This document shows, piece after piece, positions 54,530 to 64,000 of a stretch of 64,000 nt of DNA. Below the pieces are notes generated by a model. That model worked only from the letters and a program-made list of their open reading frames with translations, had not been told where the DNA came from and searched no databases. The translations under genes and the position numbers were made by a program. How positions within the stretch are numbered: position 1 is the stretch's first letter; each line of letters starts with the position of its first letter. This DNA comes from Cylicocyclus nassatus (Eukaryota > Nematoda > Chromadorea > Rhabditida > Strongylidae): NCBI GenBank assembly GCA_958299035.1, contig CATQJL010000223.1:1792359-1856358 (forward strand), given 5' to 3'.

Positions 54530-55190
54530 CGTTTTATCCGTGCATTTGCCAGGCCAAATCCTTGATAGCGGTCATCATCGATTGCATAGTGGCCGCTATC
54601 AAAGACTGCCCAGCGATGCATCAAGCTGTGTCGCTAGTCGGAGTCGAACCACGGCCGCACGCGTGTAATTCCAACCGCTTACCCTTTTGACCAAATCAGC
54701 TCAATTGGTTCCTTTTCCAAGAACACCCTTGATTGCAATGCCTCGCAAGCGATCCGCATCCAGATCAATGGCTCGCCGGATGCTAAACTGAGGCGTGATG
54801 AGATCAACTCCGGTCCGCAGCGAGAGAGATACCCTGATGACGAGTTCACTACGGGCCAGTGTCCCACCAAAATTGGGCTAATGTGGGTCTCCACAAATTT
54901 TGTTAGAAGACCCCTTGGGTAGGTCACTGCTTCACGCCCGACTCGATCAGGGCCCTTTTAGCCCGAAAATTTTGCCCTCAAAGTGCGATTTGGCCCGCAC
55001 GGCCGACGCTCCCGGTTTCCCCCTTATGCGTTTTGACATCTCCCTCCACTCGGTGTCTACTTCCGTGGTATTGCTGCCACTGTGGAGAAGGCTAGGCTGC
55101 GAAGGCACAACTCGTCCGCACTGCTTCCCCAGAGCCCAAAAAACGGGGTTTTTCATATTTTATGCGAATTCGGACCCGCCTTAAGTTAGA
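54530..55190 (-). repeat. GC-rich dispersed repeat with tRNA-like Pol III promoter
   Basis: On the complement, TGGTCAAAAGGG fits the A box and GGTTCGACTCC the B box (54650-54700), followed by a TTGATAGCGG/CCGCTATCAA hairpin (about 54560-54602). The upstream 500 bp are clearly more GC-rich than the surroundings and hold short minus-strand readings (54679-54927, 54947-55156) without known motifs. I take it as a tRNA-containing SINE or composite repeat, not a working tRNA, because the stems do not pair well. Confidence 0.5.
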
Positions 55191-55389
55191 CAGGGACAGA
55201 AAGGCTTGCTATACAAAAAATCTCGACAGCCAAATTTTGATGAGGCACTGTCTTCAAAGTTATCATTGAGATGGCAGTTTGCAGCGAGCGTAGGGATGGA
55301 ATTTTCGTCCTTTGAGTCATTTAGATCACAAAAATTTATAGAGACTTTTATACGAAATAGGCGTTTCAGACAGGTTATGATTTTGACCC

Positions 55390-55600
55390 ACTACCATATA
55401 CCTACCATAACCTCATGAAAAGGTCCCAAAACGCAAGCAGAGCATGATGCTTGTGATCAGCATGTGAAATAGCCCTTTTAAACCGAATTGGAGCCAAATT
55501 TAAGATTTTGTCCCCTTGTCGTAGATTTACCGTGACTTTGTGAAAGGGCCCTATAATGCAGAAAGAGTATGATTTTTGTGATTAGCCTGTCAAATAAAAC
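55390..55600 (-). repeat. Two diverged 125 bp modules, inverted
   Basis: CTACCATAACCTCATGAAAA with TGTGATCAGCATGTGAAATA (55390-55470), and TTTACCGTGACTTTGTGAAA with TGTGATTAGCCTGTCAAATA (55510-55600). They match the complement of the 40010-40330 modules in layout. Confidence 0.5.
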
Positions 55601-55646
55601 AAGCCAAGTTTCAGCGAAATTCGTGATTTTGACCTTCTTTCATATA

Positions 55647-57138
55647 CAGTGCTGGACAATATTATGGGTCCACTCTAAAAAATGCTCTAACTCACTCTGT
55701 TGTCAATGAAATGTTCCAGAATTTGGTACGGCCTTTGTTTACCAACCTACTATCCCTCATGAGAACGAATCTCGTTTTCGTTTGGCTATTCAAGAAGAAA
55801 CCAAAAATCATGGAAAAAGCAGATTGAAGGTTGGTAAGAATCATAGGTCCACCTGGAGTTTTTACTCATTGAAGCACTTTCTAGCTTACAAATTTTTTTG
55901 GGTAGGTACACATTCGAAAGCGTTGACCAGCCGCGTTAGTCAAGCTGTGTTGTGCCTCTGAAAGAAACGCTTACTTGCTTTTTTGCTTTGAAAATGTTAT
56001 CACATGTATTTCGCTTCAGAAGGCGTTTTAGTGGGAATTTTGCACTTTCGCTGGCTCGAAAAGGGTGGGGATTGATCTACCTTCTGGATGGTTTTTGACG
56101 TAAGCATCGAGGAAAAAACCCAAGTTTTTTGTTGCTGAAGCAAATTTGACATCGATCCAATCGGAAGCCTAAGCCTCAATTTTTGCCCTAAAACCCTCTC
56201 TGTGTTATCGAGTAATCTCAAAATATAGTAGAAACATTCTTTAGACAAGAAGAAATCTGTAGGCCATACTTACGAGCGTTCACAGGGCTGCCCTTTGCTT
56301 CTTTTTCGAAGTATGGGTTGTGCAGCGTAAATGTTTTACCCACTTTCAAAGTAGCTTGCCATGATACCTCATTAAAATTTTTGACGGTAACCATCCACTG
56401 GATAGTGGAAACAGCTTGTATTGTGTATTAGCACATGATTCTCTCAAGAAATTTGGTCACATTCAAAATTAGCTTTGGTGCTTGTCGCAATCAGTTTCTG
56501 CGGGGTGTTTTCCGCAATTACACCTAAATGCTAGGATTCGGAATACGAACTCCTTCTCGTAGAAACATTGCCTATAATGGTTCTGAGTACATTGCAGAAG
56601 AAGTTCGAAGGCAAAAATTTGAGCTTAGGATTGCAGTAAAGTCAATGTTGGATTTACTTCAGCAGCAAAAACCGGGTTTCTTCCTCAATGCTCACGTCAC
56701 CTAAAAGGTAGGTTAAACCCTATCAAAAACGGCTGAGAAAGTGCAGAATTTCCTGCTCAAATGCGGGTTTCTGGAGCGAAATACAAGTGAAAGCATTTTC
56801 AAGGCAAAATAAGCAGATAAGCGCTCCCTTTAGATACATGACACAGTTGACTAACGCGGTCAACGCTTTTGGATGTGTACTTACCCAAAAAAATTCGTAA
56901 GCTAGAAAGTGCTTCAACGACTAGAAACTCCAGGTGGACCTATAATTTTGACCAGCCTTCAAGCCTGCTTTTCTCAAAATTTTTGAATTCTTCTTGAATA
57001 ACCAAACGAAAAGTCGGTCCGTTTCGACTGATAGTAGGTTGGTGAACAAACGCCTGTACCAAATTTCGGAACATTTCATTGAAAACAGAGTGAGTTATGG
57101 CATTTTTTAGAGTGGACCTATAATTTTATCCAGCACAG
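55647..57138. mobile_element. Tc1-like foldback, CAGTGCTGGACAATATTATG ends
   Basis: TA-flanked. Left CAGTGCTGGACAATATTATG, right ATAATTTTATCCAGCACAG. The arms pair through GTGGACC(T)ATAAT, AACTCACTCTGTTGTCAATG and its mirror, and the TTGAAGGTTGGT block. Same layout as 11199-13463, a diverged member of that family. No transposase. Confidence 0.82.
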
Positions 57139-58289
57139 TATTATACCCCAGAAAATGGCGCTACCGCGCAAAATTAATATGGTGTTTGGCATCGGCAGGC
57201 CCAGTAACCTCTCCAGATCGAGTTTGAGCAAGGCCCAGGACTTTCAGTGGCCGTATGGCCATCACAATTAGGGTCGGGCATTAGCATGTAGATCAAGGAA
57301 ACTTTGGTATGATCAGTACACCCTTGGGGAAATGTTTTGTAACGGAAATGTGGTTGAGGAAATAGCGGTGGGAACCTGCTCAATGCTGTAGATGAGAGAA
57401 GAAAGCAAGAAGAGAGAGGGGAAGATTTTCGAGAGGAGTACAAGGTTCTGACAATGAAAAGTGTTAGGAAACTGTGCAGCAGCTATGGCTTGAGAAAAAA
57501 ATTCGGAAAGAAACGCTAGGATTTTTACGGAAAAGTTGAGGGAAACGCTGTAAGCATCCTGATCGTATTTACCTTAAAGGAGAGGAGGATACTGTGATTT
57601 TAGCCAGTAAGCTTTTGAGAAAAGGAGATTTTGGAAGAGGGTTAGCTCTTTGAGTTATAAAGAGTGGATAATTCGACTATGGAGTTTTGAGGGAAAACTT
57701 AGTGCATTTCGGTCACGAAAATAGTAAAGAAGAATTGCCAGTTTGATAGAGCAAGGAGGGAATTAGGCCTTAAATGTTTTAAGAGAAAAAGCCGCTAACA
57801 CTTCATGACAATTTTACACCGAAAGGAACACACAATCAGCTGGGGAAAGCAGGAGAAAGGAGAGCCACGAGAAGGATGCTTCACGAGGTGAAGGTGTGAA
57901 GCTGAAGCACTACTTCGGTTTCCCAATGCATAGCGTGTCTAGAAAAAAAGCACGATGTGTAGGGTGTGCATGTCTATTTTTGAGGATAAACTCCACTGAA
58001 TTCCGACATCTTTTTTAACTCCCGGCGGCTATTTCTGGTATTTCTGGTTAATCTAAGCGTTCTTCTGCAAGCAGTCATACTCTTGTCATTCAAGATATAT
58101 CCGCAACTTGCCTTTCCAGTAGAACTTTCTCATCGAAGTATCACTAGACGAAGTTTGTTAGCTGTAGGCAATAGAGAAGTGTTAAACAAGATTTGGTGAT
58201 TCAAGACGACATTATCACAACTGACAACCATTGGGCCGCTAATCACAAGCGAAAAGGATACAACCAAATGCGAATAACTTATATGCCTG
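57139..58289. other. No gene seen
   Basis: Purine-rich on the plus strand (many GAGA and GGAAA runs, 57300-57900). No domain recognised in any frame. Confidence 0.45.
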
Positions 58290-58610
58290 CATATATAGGC
58301 GCCGTAAAACCTAATTGCCCGCGCCGTGCCTTGAACACCAGCGTAAGCGAGCGGTCGTCGCGAACGGCTGTCGGCGTTCACTATATTCCGAAAAATATTT
58401 CTTTAACTTTCATGTTGGTATCGTCAATGCAAAGTATATCTCGACGAAAGCCCCCCTCAAGAGTTTAAAAAAATATGCGTGGAAAGGACGCGCGCTCATT
58501 GTCACTCGAAAAAAGCCTGTAGCGCTTCGGGACCAAACGTTTCCAGCCGCGCCGCGCGTTGGTGTTCAAAGCGACGCGTGGGCAATTGGGTTTTACGGGG
58601 CCTGTATATG
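58290..58610. mobile_element. Small foldback, GGCGCCGTAAAACCTAATTG family
   Basis: CATATATAGGCGCCGTAAAA pairs with TTTTACGGGGCCTGTATATG, and CCTTGAACACCAGCG with CGCGTTGGTGTTCAAAG. About 320 bp. Target duplication is uncertain because the ends are TATA-like. Confidence 0.75.
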
Positions 58611-59177
58611 AATTGGAATGCCAGGTGAATAGCAGCGGTTCAAGCGAGGGTATTGGTTCAGCCAAGTATTCCAACCTAACTCCCCAAGCTTAAACAGATC
58701 TGACAATTTTTAAGTAGAAACATTCTCGATCTGAAAGTTCTCAGCCCCAAAAAACCATAAGGATGGACGAACTGGCCCCTCCGAAGGTGATCAGTGACAA
58801 AAAAACACAACACAATAACAAAGCAACTGCCTTCTATCACGAATGAGAAAAACTGCCATAAACTCCATCCGACACTACCAAAGCAAAGCACCAAACGATA
58901 ATCTACAATAGCCAAAACGAAGACACGCCCATTAGAAAACGACAAGAACGAAACAATCAGTGATGCTCGATGACCAGCCAAAAAGAAGCACGTGGCAAGT
59001 AGTTAGGACATCAATGAATCTCAATCTCAATTGCACAGATCCCGAAAAGATTTTGGAAGTTCTTTTTTAGGCTCTCATTTTAAAGAAGTACCATCAGCAA
59101 ACCCAAGTTCGTGCGGTAACTTTGCATCATTTTTGACGCACCGATAAGAGAGTCATGACCAAGTAAAAAACGTTGAA
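58611..59177. other. No gene seen
   Basis: AT-rich. One 101-residue minus-strand ORF (58676-58981), hydrophobic at its N-terminal half, without a recognised family. Confidence 0.4.
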
Positions 59178-59345
59178 GATGAATGAATGAATGGAATGAA
59201 TGAGTGAATGAATGAGTGAATGAATGACTGAATGAATGGAATGAATGGAATGAAGGAATGAATGGAATGAATGAGTGAATGAATGATTGAATGAATGGAA
59301 TGAATGAATGATTGATTGAATGAGTGGATGAATACATGCATACAT
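59178..59345. repeat. TGAA/TGAATGGAA microsatellite
   Basis: About 165 bp of imperfect TGAA repeats with TGGAATGAA and TGAGTGAA variants. The three minus-strand ORFs rich in HSFIHSF are translations of this repeat. Confidence 0.95.
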
Positions 59346-59881
59346 GGATAGTTGAATTTTTGAAGAACTATAAAAGGGAGCAAATAACAAATGCCTGTTT
59401 CAAGCACTTGTTTGATCACAAAACAGTTTTTTACTCTAGGTAATCAATTCGTTAAATAGATCAATCAACGTCTTTCGACTAGAGTATGTAGCAAACTGAT
59501 GGATTTCTTCTCATGATCAAATCTTGTCTTGCATCATCCCTTTAGCACAGGCAGCAAACCCAGTAGAGGGATTTATGCACAGCTGTTTACTTCAACGCAA
59601 AATTCAAACAACACGAATCAACGTCAAGTCACACGTGATATTGGGACCATATGTCAAACACTGGATGAGTCACTTTACTTGGAACAATAAATCATAAATC
59701 TTGTCTTGTGAGAAATATAAAAGATTGGCAGCTAGGTTTTGCGCCTCCTTTTTCTATAACTTTTGTCTTTCTTGGACATGACGCATTCATTCCTCGGAAT
59801 ATAATGATTATTACGTGGGCTGCAAATGCCCATCTCTAAAAATTTTGCTGAAACTTTGTCTAAAGGAGTTCTCCGACATTT
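59346..59881. other. No gene seen
   Basis: Unique-looking AT-rich sequence between the microsatellite and the LINE tail. Confidence 0.4.
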
Positions 59882-60053
59882 TATTTATTTATTTATTCAA
59901 TACGCACAAGGCGTGCCATATTTGGAAGAATGAAAATACATAGAGCATGAACAGTAAAAAGAAAATAACAAGACATCCCCAAAAGCTCAATTCCAGCTCC
60001 GTGAGTGGAAAGAGGTTAAGCCTGCAGACTGTGTATGGATATCAGTGCAGATA
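59882..60053 (-). mobile_element. 3' end and tail of the right-hand CR1-like LINE
   Basis: On the complement the sequence ends TTGAATAAATAAATAAATAA, a short repeat tail typical of CR1-like elements. Upstream on that strand is a short open reading that meets the foldback at 60054. Together with 62801-64000 this makes one element whose RT middle is missing. Confidence 0.6.
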
Positions 60054-62086
60054 CAATACCGCTCACATTTTTTGAAAGATTGACGCGAATGTATGGACAT
60101 GTATGGACATGTCTATACATGTATGGACATGTCCATACATCAGCGTCGCGTGGCCATATCTCGCTTCAGAGTGAACGAATTCTGAACCCAAAGCCACCAT
60201 TCGATTCAGCTCGGCGCGGAGAATCTTCTGATATATTGAAAGTGGGGTTACGGTGTCTTCGATATTCCATTTCCAGTTTTTTCAATTTGTTCTGCGGAGG
60301 TCCTTTCGCGAATATGTGAAGCAAAGCCTACCCAACATAGAAGACTTTACTGAGTACTATTCGATAATACTGTTGTTGTAGATTATTGTGCGCTAGAAAA
60401 TAGGCTCAGACTTCTTTTCAAAGAATATATAAGCGTTGGTGAATTTTGAAAAATTAGCGTTTTTGAATTCTACTCGCCATAACTTCCTTCGGAATGTGTA
60501 TTTTGAATCCGAGAGCAGCGCCTTGCTCAGCTCATCAAGGCGAATCTTCCTATATATAGCATGTCCTTGATATTTCGATTTCAGTATTCTTGAATCTTTC
60601 TGAGGACGTCTTTTCGCGAAGGTTTAAAGCAGCGAGCATTGTCCCGAGTAAAATCCAGCAAAGATCTTTCGATAGCACTTTTTCTGTAGATTATGATGTG
60701 CTAAGTAGTAGCCGCAGATTTCTTTTCAAAGAAAATAGAACGGCTGGTGAATTGTGGAAAAATCTTGTCGTCCTAAATTCTACTCGCCATAGCCGCAGGA
60801 TACGAAGCTATCTTGCTAAGCAGATGTGAGTTTCGAAATCAGCAGGTCGGATAACCTCTGTGAGCAAGTTTTCCGATATGTTCGGGTTGTTCCATTTTTT
60901 CTCGTTTTACGCTCCAGAAGCTCGCCGATGGATTTTGGTCAAAATGTCAATGATCTCGAATTGCAAGGAAACTTCGTTTACAGACGTCTTCGGACACGCT
61001 CTTTACGAAAATCGTGGTCTTTGAGAAATACAGGGTCTTTTTGCAGGAATATAGTGAGGCGACTGTAACTGCACTACGAAAGTGCGTAACTTTGCCCGCA
61101 CTTCTCGCGTATCTGTCAGAAACCTTGCCCGTTTCCTTTTACAGGTTAAAGTCGGAAGGAACCGCGCTATCGAATGTTGTATTACTCAGGCTGCAGTCTA
61201 TGAAAATCGCCGAGTTACGAGCCTACGGAAACACATCCTCATGAATTTTGCACAAAATGTAAAGAACGCGTACTTCGTTGGAATTCCACCTTGAATGGTA
61301 ACATTCCGATTGCAAATATTATGTTCACTTCGCCCAAGTAATCCCACTGAATTGAATATGGTGGTTGGGTGTGCTTCAGCTGCTTAATTGAACATCAAAG
61401 CAATTTCGCAGCTAGAGCTCAGATCTGTCTAACCATCAAAGCCAATGCGGGAAGATTCATTAAGCGAATGGAACTGATTTGATCAGCATGTCATACAACC
61501 ACTCGAGGTGGAATTCCAACGAAGTACGCGTTCTTTACATTTTGTGCAAAATTCATGAGGATGTGTTTCCGTAGGCTCGTAACTCGGCGATTTTCATAGA
61601 CTGCAGCCTGAGTCATACAACATTCGATAGCGCGGTTCCTTCCGACTTTAACCTGTAAAAGGAAGCGGGCAAGGTTTCTGACAGATACGCGAGAAGTGCG
61701 GGCAAAGTTACGCACTTTCGTAGTGCAGTTACAGTAGCCTCACTATATTCCTGCAAAAAGACCCTGTATTCCTTAAAGACCACGATTTTCGCAAGGAGCG
61801 TGTCCGAAAACGTCTGTAAACGAAGTTTCCTTGCAATTCGAGATCATCGACATTTTGAGCAAAATAAAATTCACCGGCGAGCTTCAGAGCGTAGAACGAG
61901 AAAATGAAGTGACCCGAAAGATCTCGAAGATTTGCTTATAGAGGTTATGCGACTTGCTGATTGCGAAAATCATATCTGCTTAGTAAAAGAGCTTCATATT
62001 GTAGAGTTATGGTGAGAAACTAGAACGACATGCTTTTTCCAGAATTCACCAGCCCTTCTACTTCCTTTAAAAGGAATGTGCGGCTA

Positions 62087-62405
62087 CTCAGACAATCGCC
62101 GGGGGCAGGCGGGCACCGGAAGAATAGATTGCTGATCTCTCGCACCCCGCTCGCGGATTTTTTGGAAAGCAATCAGGACTTTTTGGAAGACCGCTTGCTG
62201 AGTTCTCGATTCCTCAGAGATTCAGCAATATATCTGCAAAAGATAAGAGCGAAAAAAATTCAACATGCGGTCTCTCAAAAATCCGCTGACTCAGCAAGCG
62301 GTCTTCCGAAAAGTCCTGATTGCTTTCCAAAAAATCCGCGAGCGGGGTGCGAGAAATCAGCAATCTATTTTTCCGGTGCCCGCCTGCCCCCAGCGATTGT
62401 CTGAG
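62087..62405. mobile_element. Foldback element, CTCAGACAATCGCC family, copy 2
   Basis: CTCAGACAATCGCCGGGGGC and GCCCCCAGCGATTGTCTGAG, flanked by TA. The arms pair nearly all along, for example ATTTTTTGGAAAGCAATCAG and its complement. Same ends as 27945-28546. Confidence 0.87.
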
Positions 62406-62639
62406 TAGTTGTTGGCGCGCCATAATCTACAAAAAAGTGCTATCGAAGGGTCTCCTGGAATCTACTGAGGGTAATACGCGCCGCTTTGCACCTTTGCGAA
62501 GAGACGTCTGCAGAAAGTTTTGAGAACACTGAAATCGAAATATCAAGCACACGTTGAATATCAAAAGATTCGCCTTGATGAGCTGAGTACAATGCTGCTT
62601 TCGGATTCAGAATATATTCGTTCCGAAGGAAGTTATGGC

Positions 62640-62790
62640 GCTGCGTAGTTTGCGTGATTCGCGTTGATTTCGCGAAATTCCTGGAAATTCGCGAAATTCC
62701 CGAAAGTCGCGAAATTCCGGGAATGTCGCGGACCTTCGCGGAATTCCGGGAATTCTGCGAAATTCACGGAAATTTTGCACGTTCTGAGAG
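62640..62790. repeat. GCGAAATTCC-type minisatellite at the foldback end
   Basis: Imperfect repeats of TCGCGAAATTCC / GCGGAATTCCGGGAAT. Similar tails stand at the same place in the copies at 31800-31915, 41730-41800 and 18815-18860, so the repeat is a structural part of this foldback family. Confidence 0.75.
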
Positions 62791-62800
62791 CGATAGTGTA

Positions 62801-64000
62801 GGTCTAAACTCCGTTACAGATTGAGGTTTGGGAACTTTCGGAACAGCAGTGACAATTGCTTCTTCCCAGATGTCAGGACACCACAAATGAAACTAATATT
62901 GAAGATATGGGACAGAGGGAGCGAAAGTTTTCTTGCACAACGTTTGAAGACAATCTGGGGAATGCCGTCAAAAGGTTAAAATGTAGAATGTTCAAGAGTT
63001 TTGAGAAGGTTTTCGACAGTAGAAGGCATGATTATAGGTGATGAGCAGGTATGGTTCAGAGATGTCCCCAATGTTTTAGTATTCGTAGTACTTGTGGAAA
63101 ACGTTGTTGCAAAAAACTCAGCTAATGCTGAAGCCTTAGACTGATTCGTTAGGCAGGTGTTGCCTAGCATGTCTTTCAAGGCGCCATGATGTTGTAAATG
63201 CTGTATACGATGGATATAAGCAAAGAGATTTTTAGAGTGATTAGACGAAGCCAAGTGTCTCTTGTGATTTGCAAGGAATTTTTTGATGTGTAATGTCACG
63301 TCAGAGCAAACTTTACCGTATAATGGGCGGTTATACTGAGCAGTTCTTAAAAGTCTTTCTTTTTTGAAGCAGAAGTGACTGTACGTGACGCGGGTATCGT
63401 AGATAGCCAATTCTGTGTACACCACATGGAGCATATTTAGCCAGTAGACTGTACATAACACAGCAGAATCTGTAGTATACATCAGAGGGGCTAATATGCC
63501 GATTGAAGATCTCTTCCCAATCAAGAGTGTGAAGGTCATTTTTCATTGCTTCAAAATCAATCTTGTTGAACATAGGAAATGGGATAAGTTCATTTTTGGG
63601 ATTTTCAAATTTGTACAAAAATTCGATGGTACTGTGATCGGATGTGCCAAACGGTGCATTGACTGATAGTTTTTGTACTGAGTGAGTACCTGATAGCACC
63701 CAATCTAAGATGGCATCATCGCGCGTGGGTACTGTAACGAATTGCTTAAGGTCCAAGTCACGAAAGAAGTCGAGAAATCTCTGAACTTGTGGATAAATAT
63801 GTTGTAGTGAGTCTCCAGAGCATCTCATAGGAAGATTGAAATTACCAGCGATCAGGATATTCGGAGTACAATGGGTAGAAGCTAAGAGGAGGTCAACAAG
63901 CATATCATCTGAATCAGAGGCGGAGCTGGGAGGACGGTAGATGCATATGACTCGGGTTTTGGAGAGAGTGCCGGGCTGGTACAGATCAACCAGCTTTACT
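62801..64000 (-). pseudogene. CR1-like LINE ORF2: endonuclease and start of reverse transcriptase
   Basis: Complement: VKLVDLYQPGT and VICIYRPPSS at the window edge, then NILIAGNFNLPMR (G-D-F-N-L-P with D changed to N, a catalytic position), FLDFFRDLDLKQFV, VPTRDDAILDWVLS and FGTSDHSTIEFLY, the order of the endonuclease of CR1/jockey elements. A linker with LANHKRHLASSNHS and LAEFFATTFSTS follows, then WEEAIVTAVPKVPKPQSVTEFRP, RT motif 1, at the foldback border. It runs over several frames (63331-63903, 62976-63539), so it is not intact. Possibly the same family as 1-947. Confidence 0.8.

Larger units (their letters stand above)
60054..62798. mobile_element. 2.7 kb foldback, CAATACCGCTCA family
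   Basis: Left CAATACCGCTCACATTTTTT, right GTTCTGAGAGCGATAGTG (diverged complement), TA on both sides. The core pairs around 61400: MRNFARTSRVSVRNLARFLL reads on the plus strand at 61082 and the minus strand at 61715. It inserted in the RT part of a CR1-like LINE and itself carries the 62087-62405 element and a GCGAAATTCC-type minisatellite. No transposase. Confidence 0.83.

Noticed and set aside
58676..58981. 101-residue hydrophobic minus-strand ORF as a membrane protein
   Set aside because: Hydrophobicity fits AT-rich non-coding DNA; no homologous pattern, no splice context.
59080..59420. Three overlapping minus-strand ORFs rich in HSFIHSF
   Set aside because: Translation of the TGAA microsatellite in all three frames.
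1..64000. CRISPR arrays, bacterial operons, rRNA genes
   Set aside because: None seen. Regular spacing with unique spacers is absent, and all signals are eukaryotic.

Overview
The window is nuclear DNA from a nematode, most likely a strongylid or hookworm-like clade V species. The evidence is: short 47-80 bp introns; a nematode-like FAIM gene; Ty3/gypsy, RTE-type and CR1-like retroelements; mini-Helitrons ending in CTAG; and a tRNA-derived SINE of a type I associate with strongylid genomes. I ran no search, so the species is an inference. Two gaps of exactly 500 N (16885-17384, 37963-38462) are each followed by a SMART-type amplification adapter, so the sequence is a scaffold joined from contigs of PCR-amplified DNA.

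Layout. 1-947: minus-strand CR1-like LINE (ORF1 and the start of the endonuclease). 1828-16719: about 15 kb made almost wholly of foldback (inverted-repeat) elements with TA target duplications, nested and partly concentric around position 6635. 17411-21544: half of another foldback element, a 1.3 kb near-identical tandem duplication, and a Helitron split in two. 21888 to about 37860: one old minus-strand Ty3/gypsy retrotransposon with diverged LTRs, cut up by later insertions: a Helitron in one LTR, an RTE element in the RNase H region, a foldback at the RT/RNase H boundary, a 4.1 kb foldback inside RT and a 2.7 kb foldback between gag and pol. 38539-43075: a 4.5 kb mariner-like foldback holding several others, one of which carries what looks like a captured host gene fragment with a signal peptide. 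43555-46378: more foldbacks, including a MULE-like one inserted into a copy of itself with 9 bp target duplications.

The only host gene I can support is FAIM (plus strand, 46964-50305, six exons, 183 codons, complete and in phase). Its fourth intron holds a roughly 1 kb foldback with arms of several hundred bases. Downstream (50306-64000) is repeat-rich: a SINE, a GC-rich tRNA-like repeat, a Tc1-like foldback, a TGAA microsatellite, and at the right edge a second minus-strand CR1-like LINE split by a 2.7 kb copy of the CAATACCGCTCA foldback family.

The transposable elements give a relative history by nesting, and several insertions can be checked inside the window because an empty site survives in the sister LTR, in the opposite palindrome arm or as a restored coding frame. 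No transposase gene is visible, so all the foldbacks appear non-autonomous.
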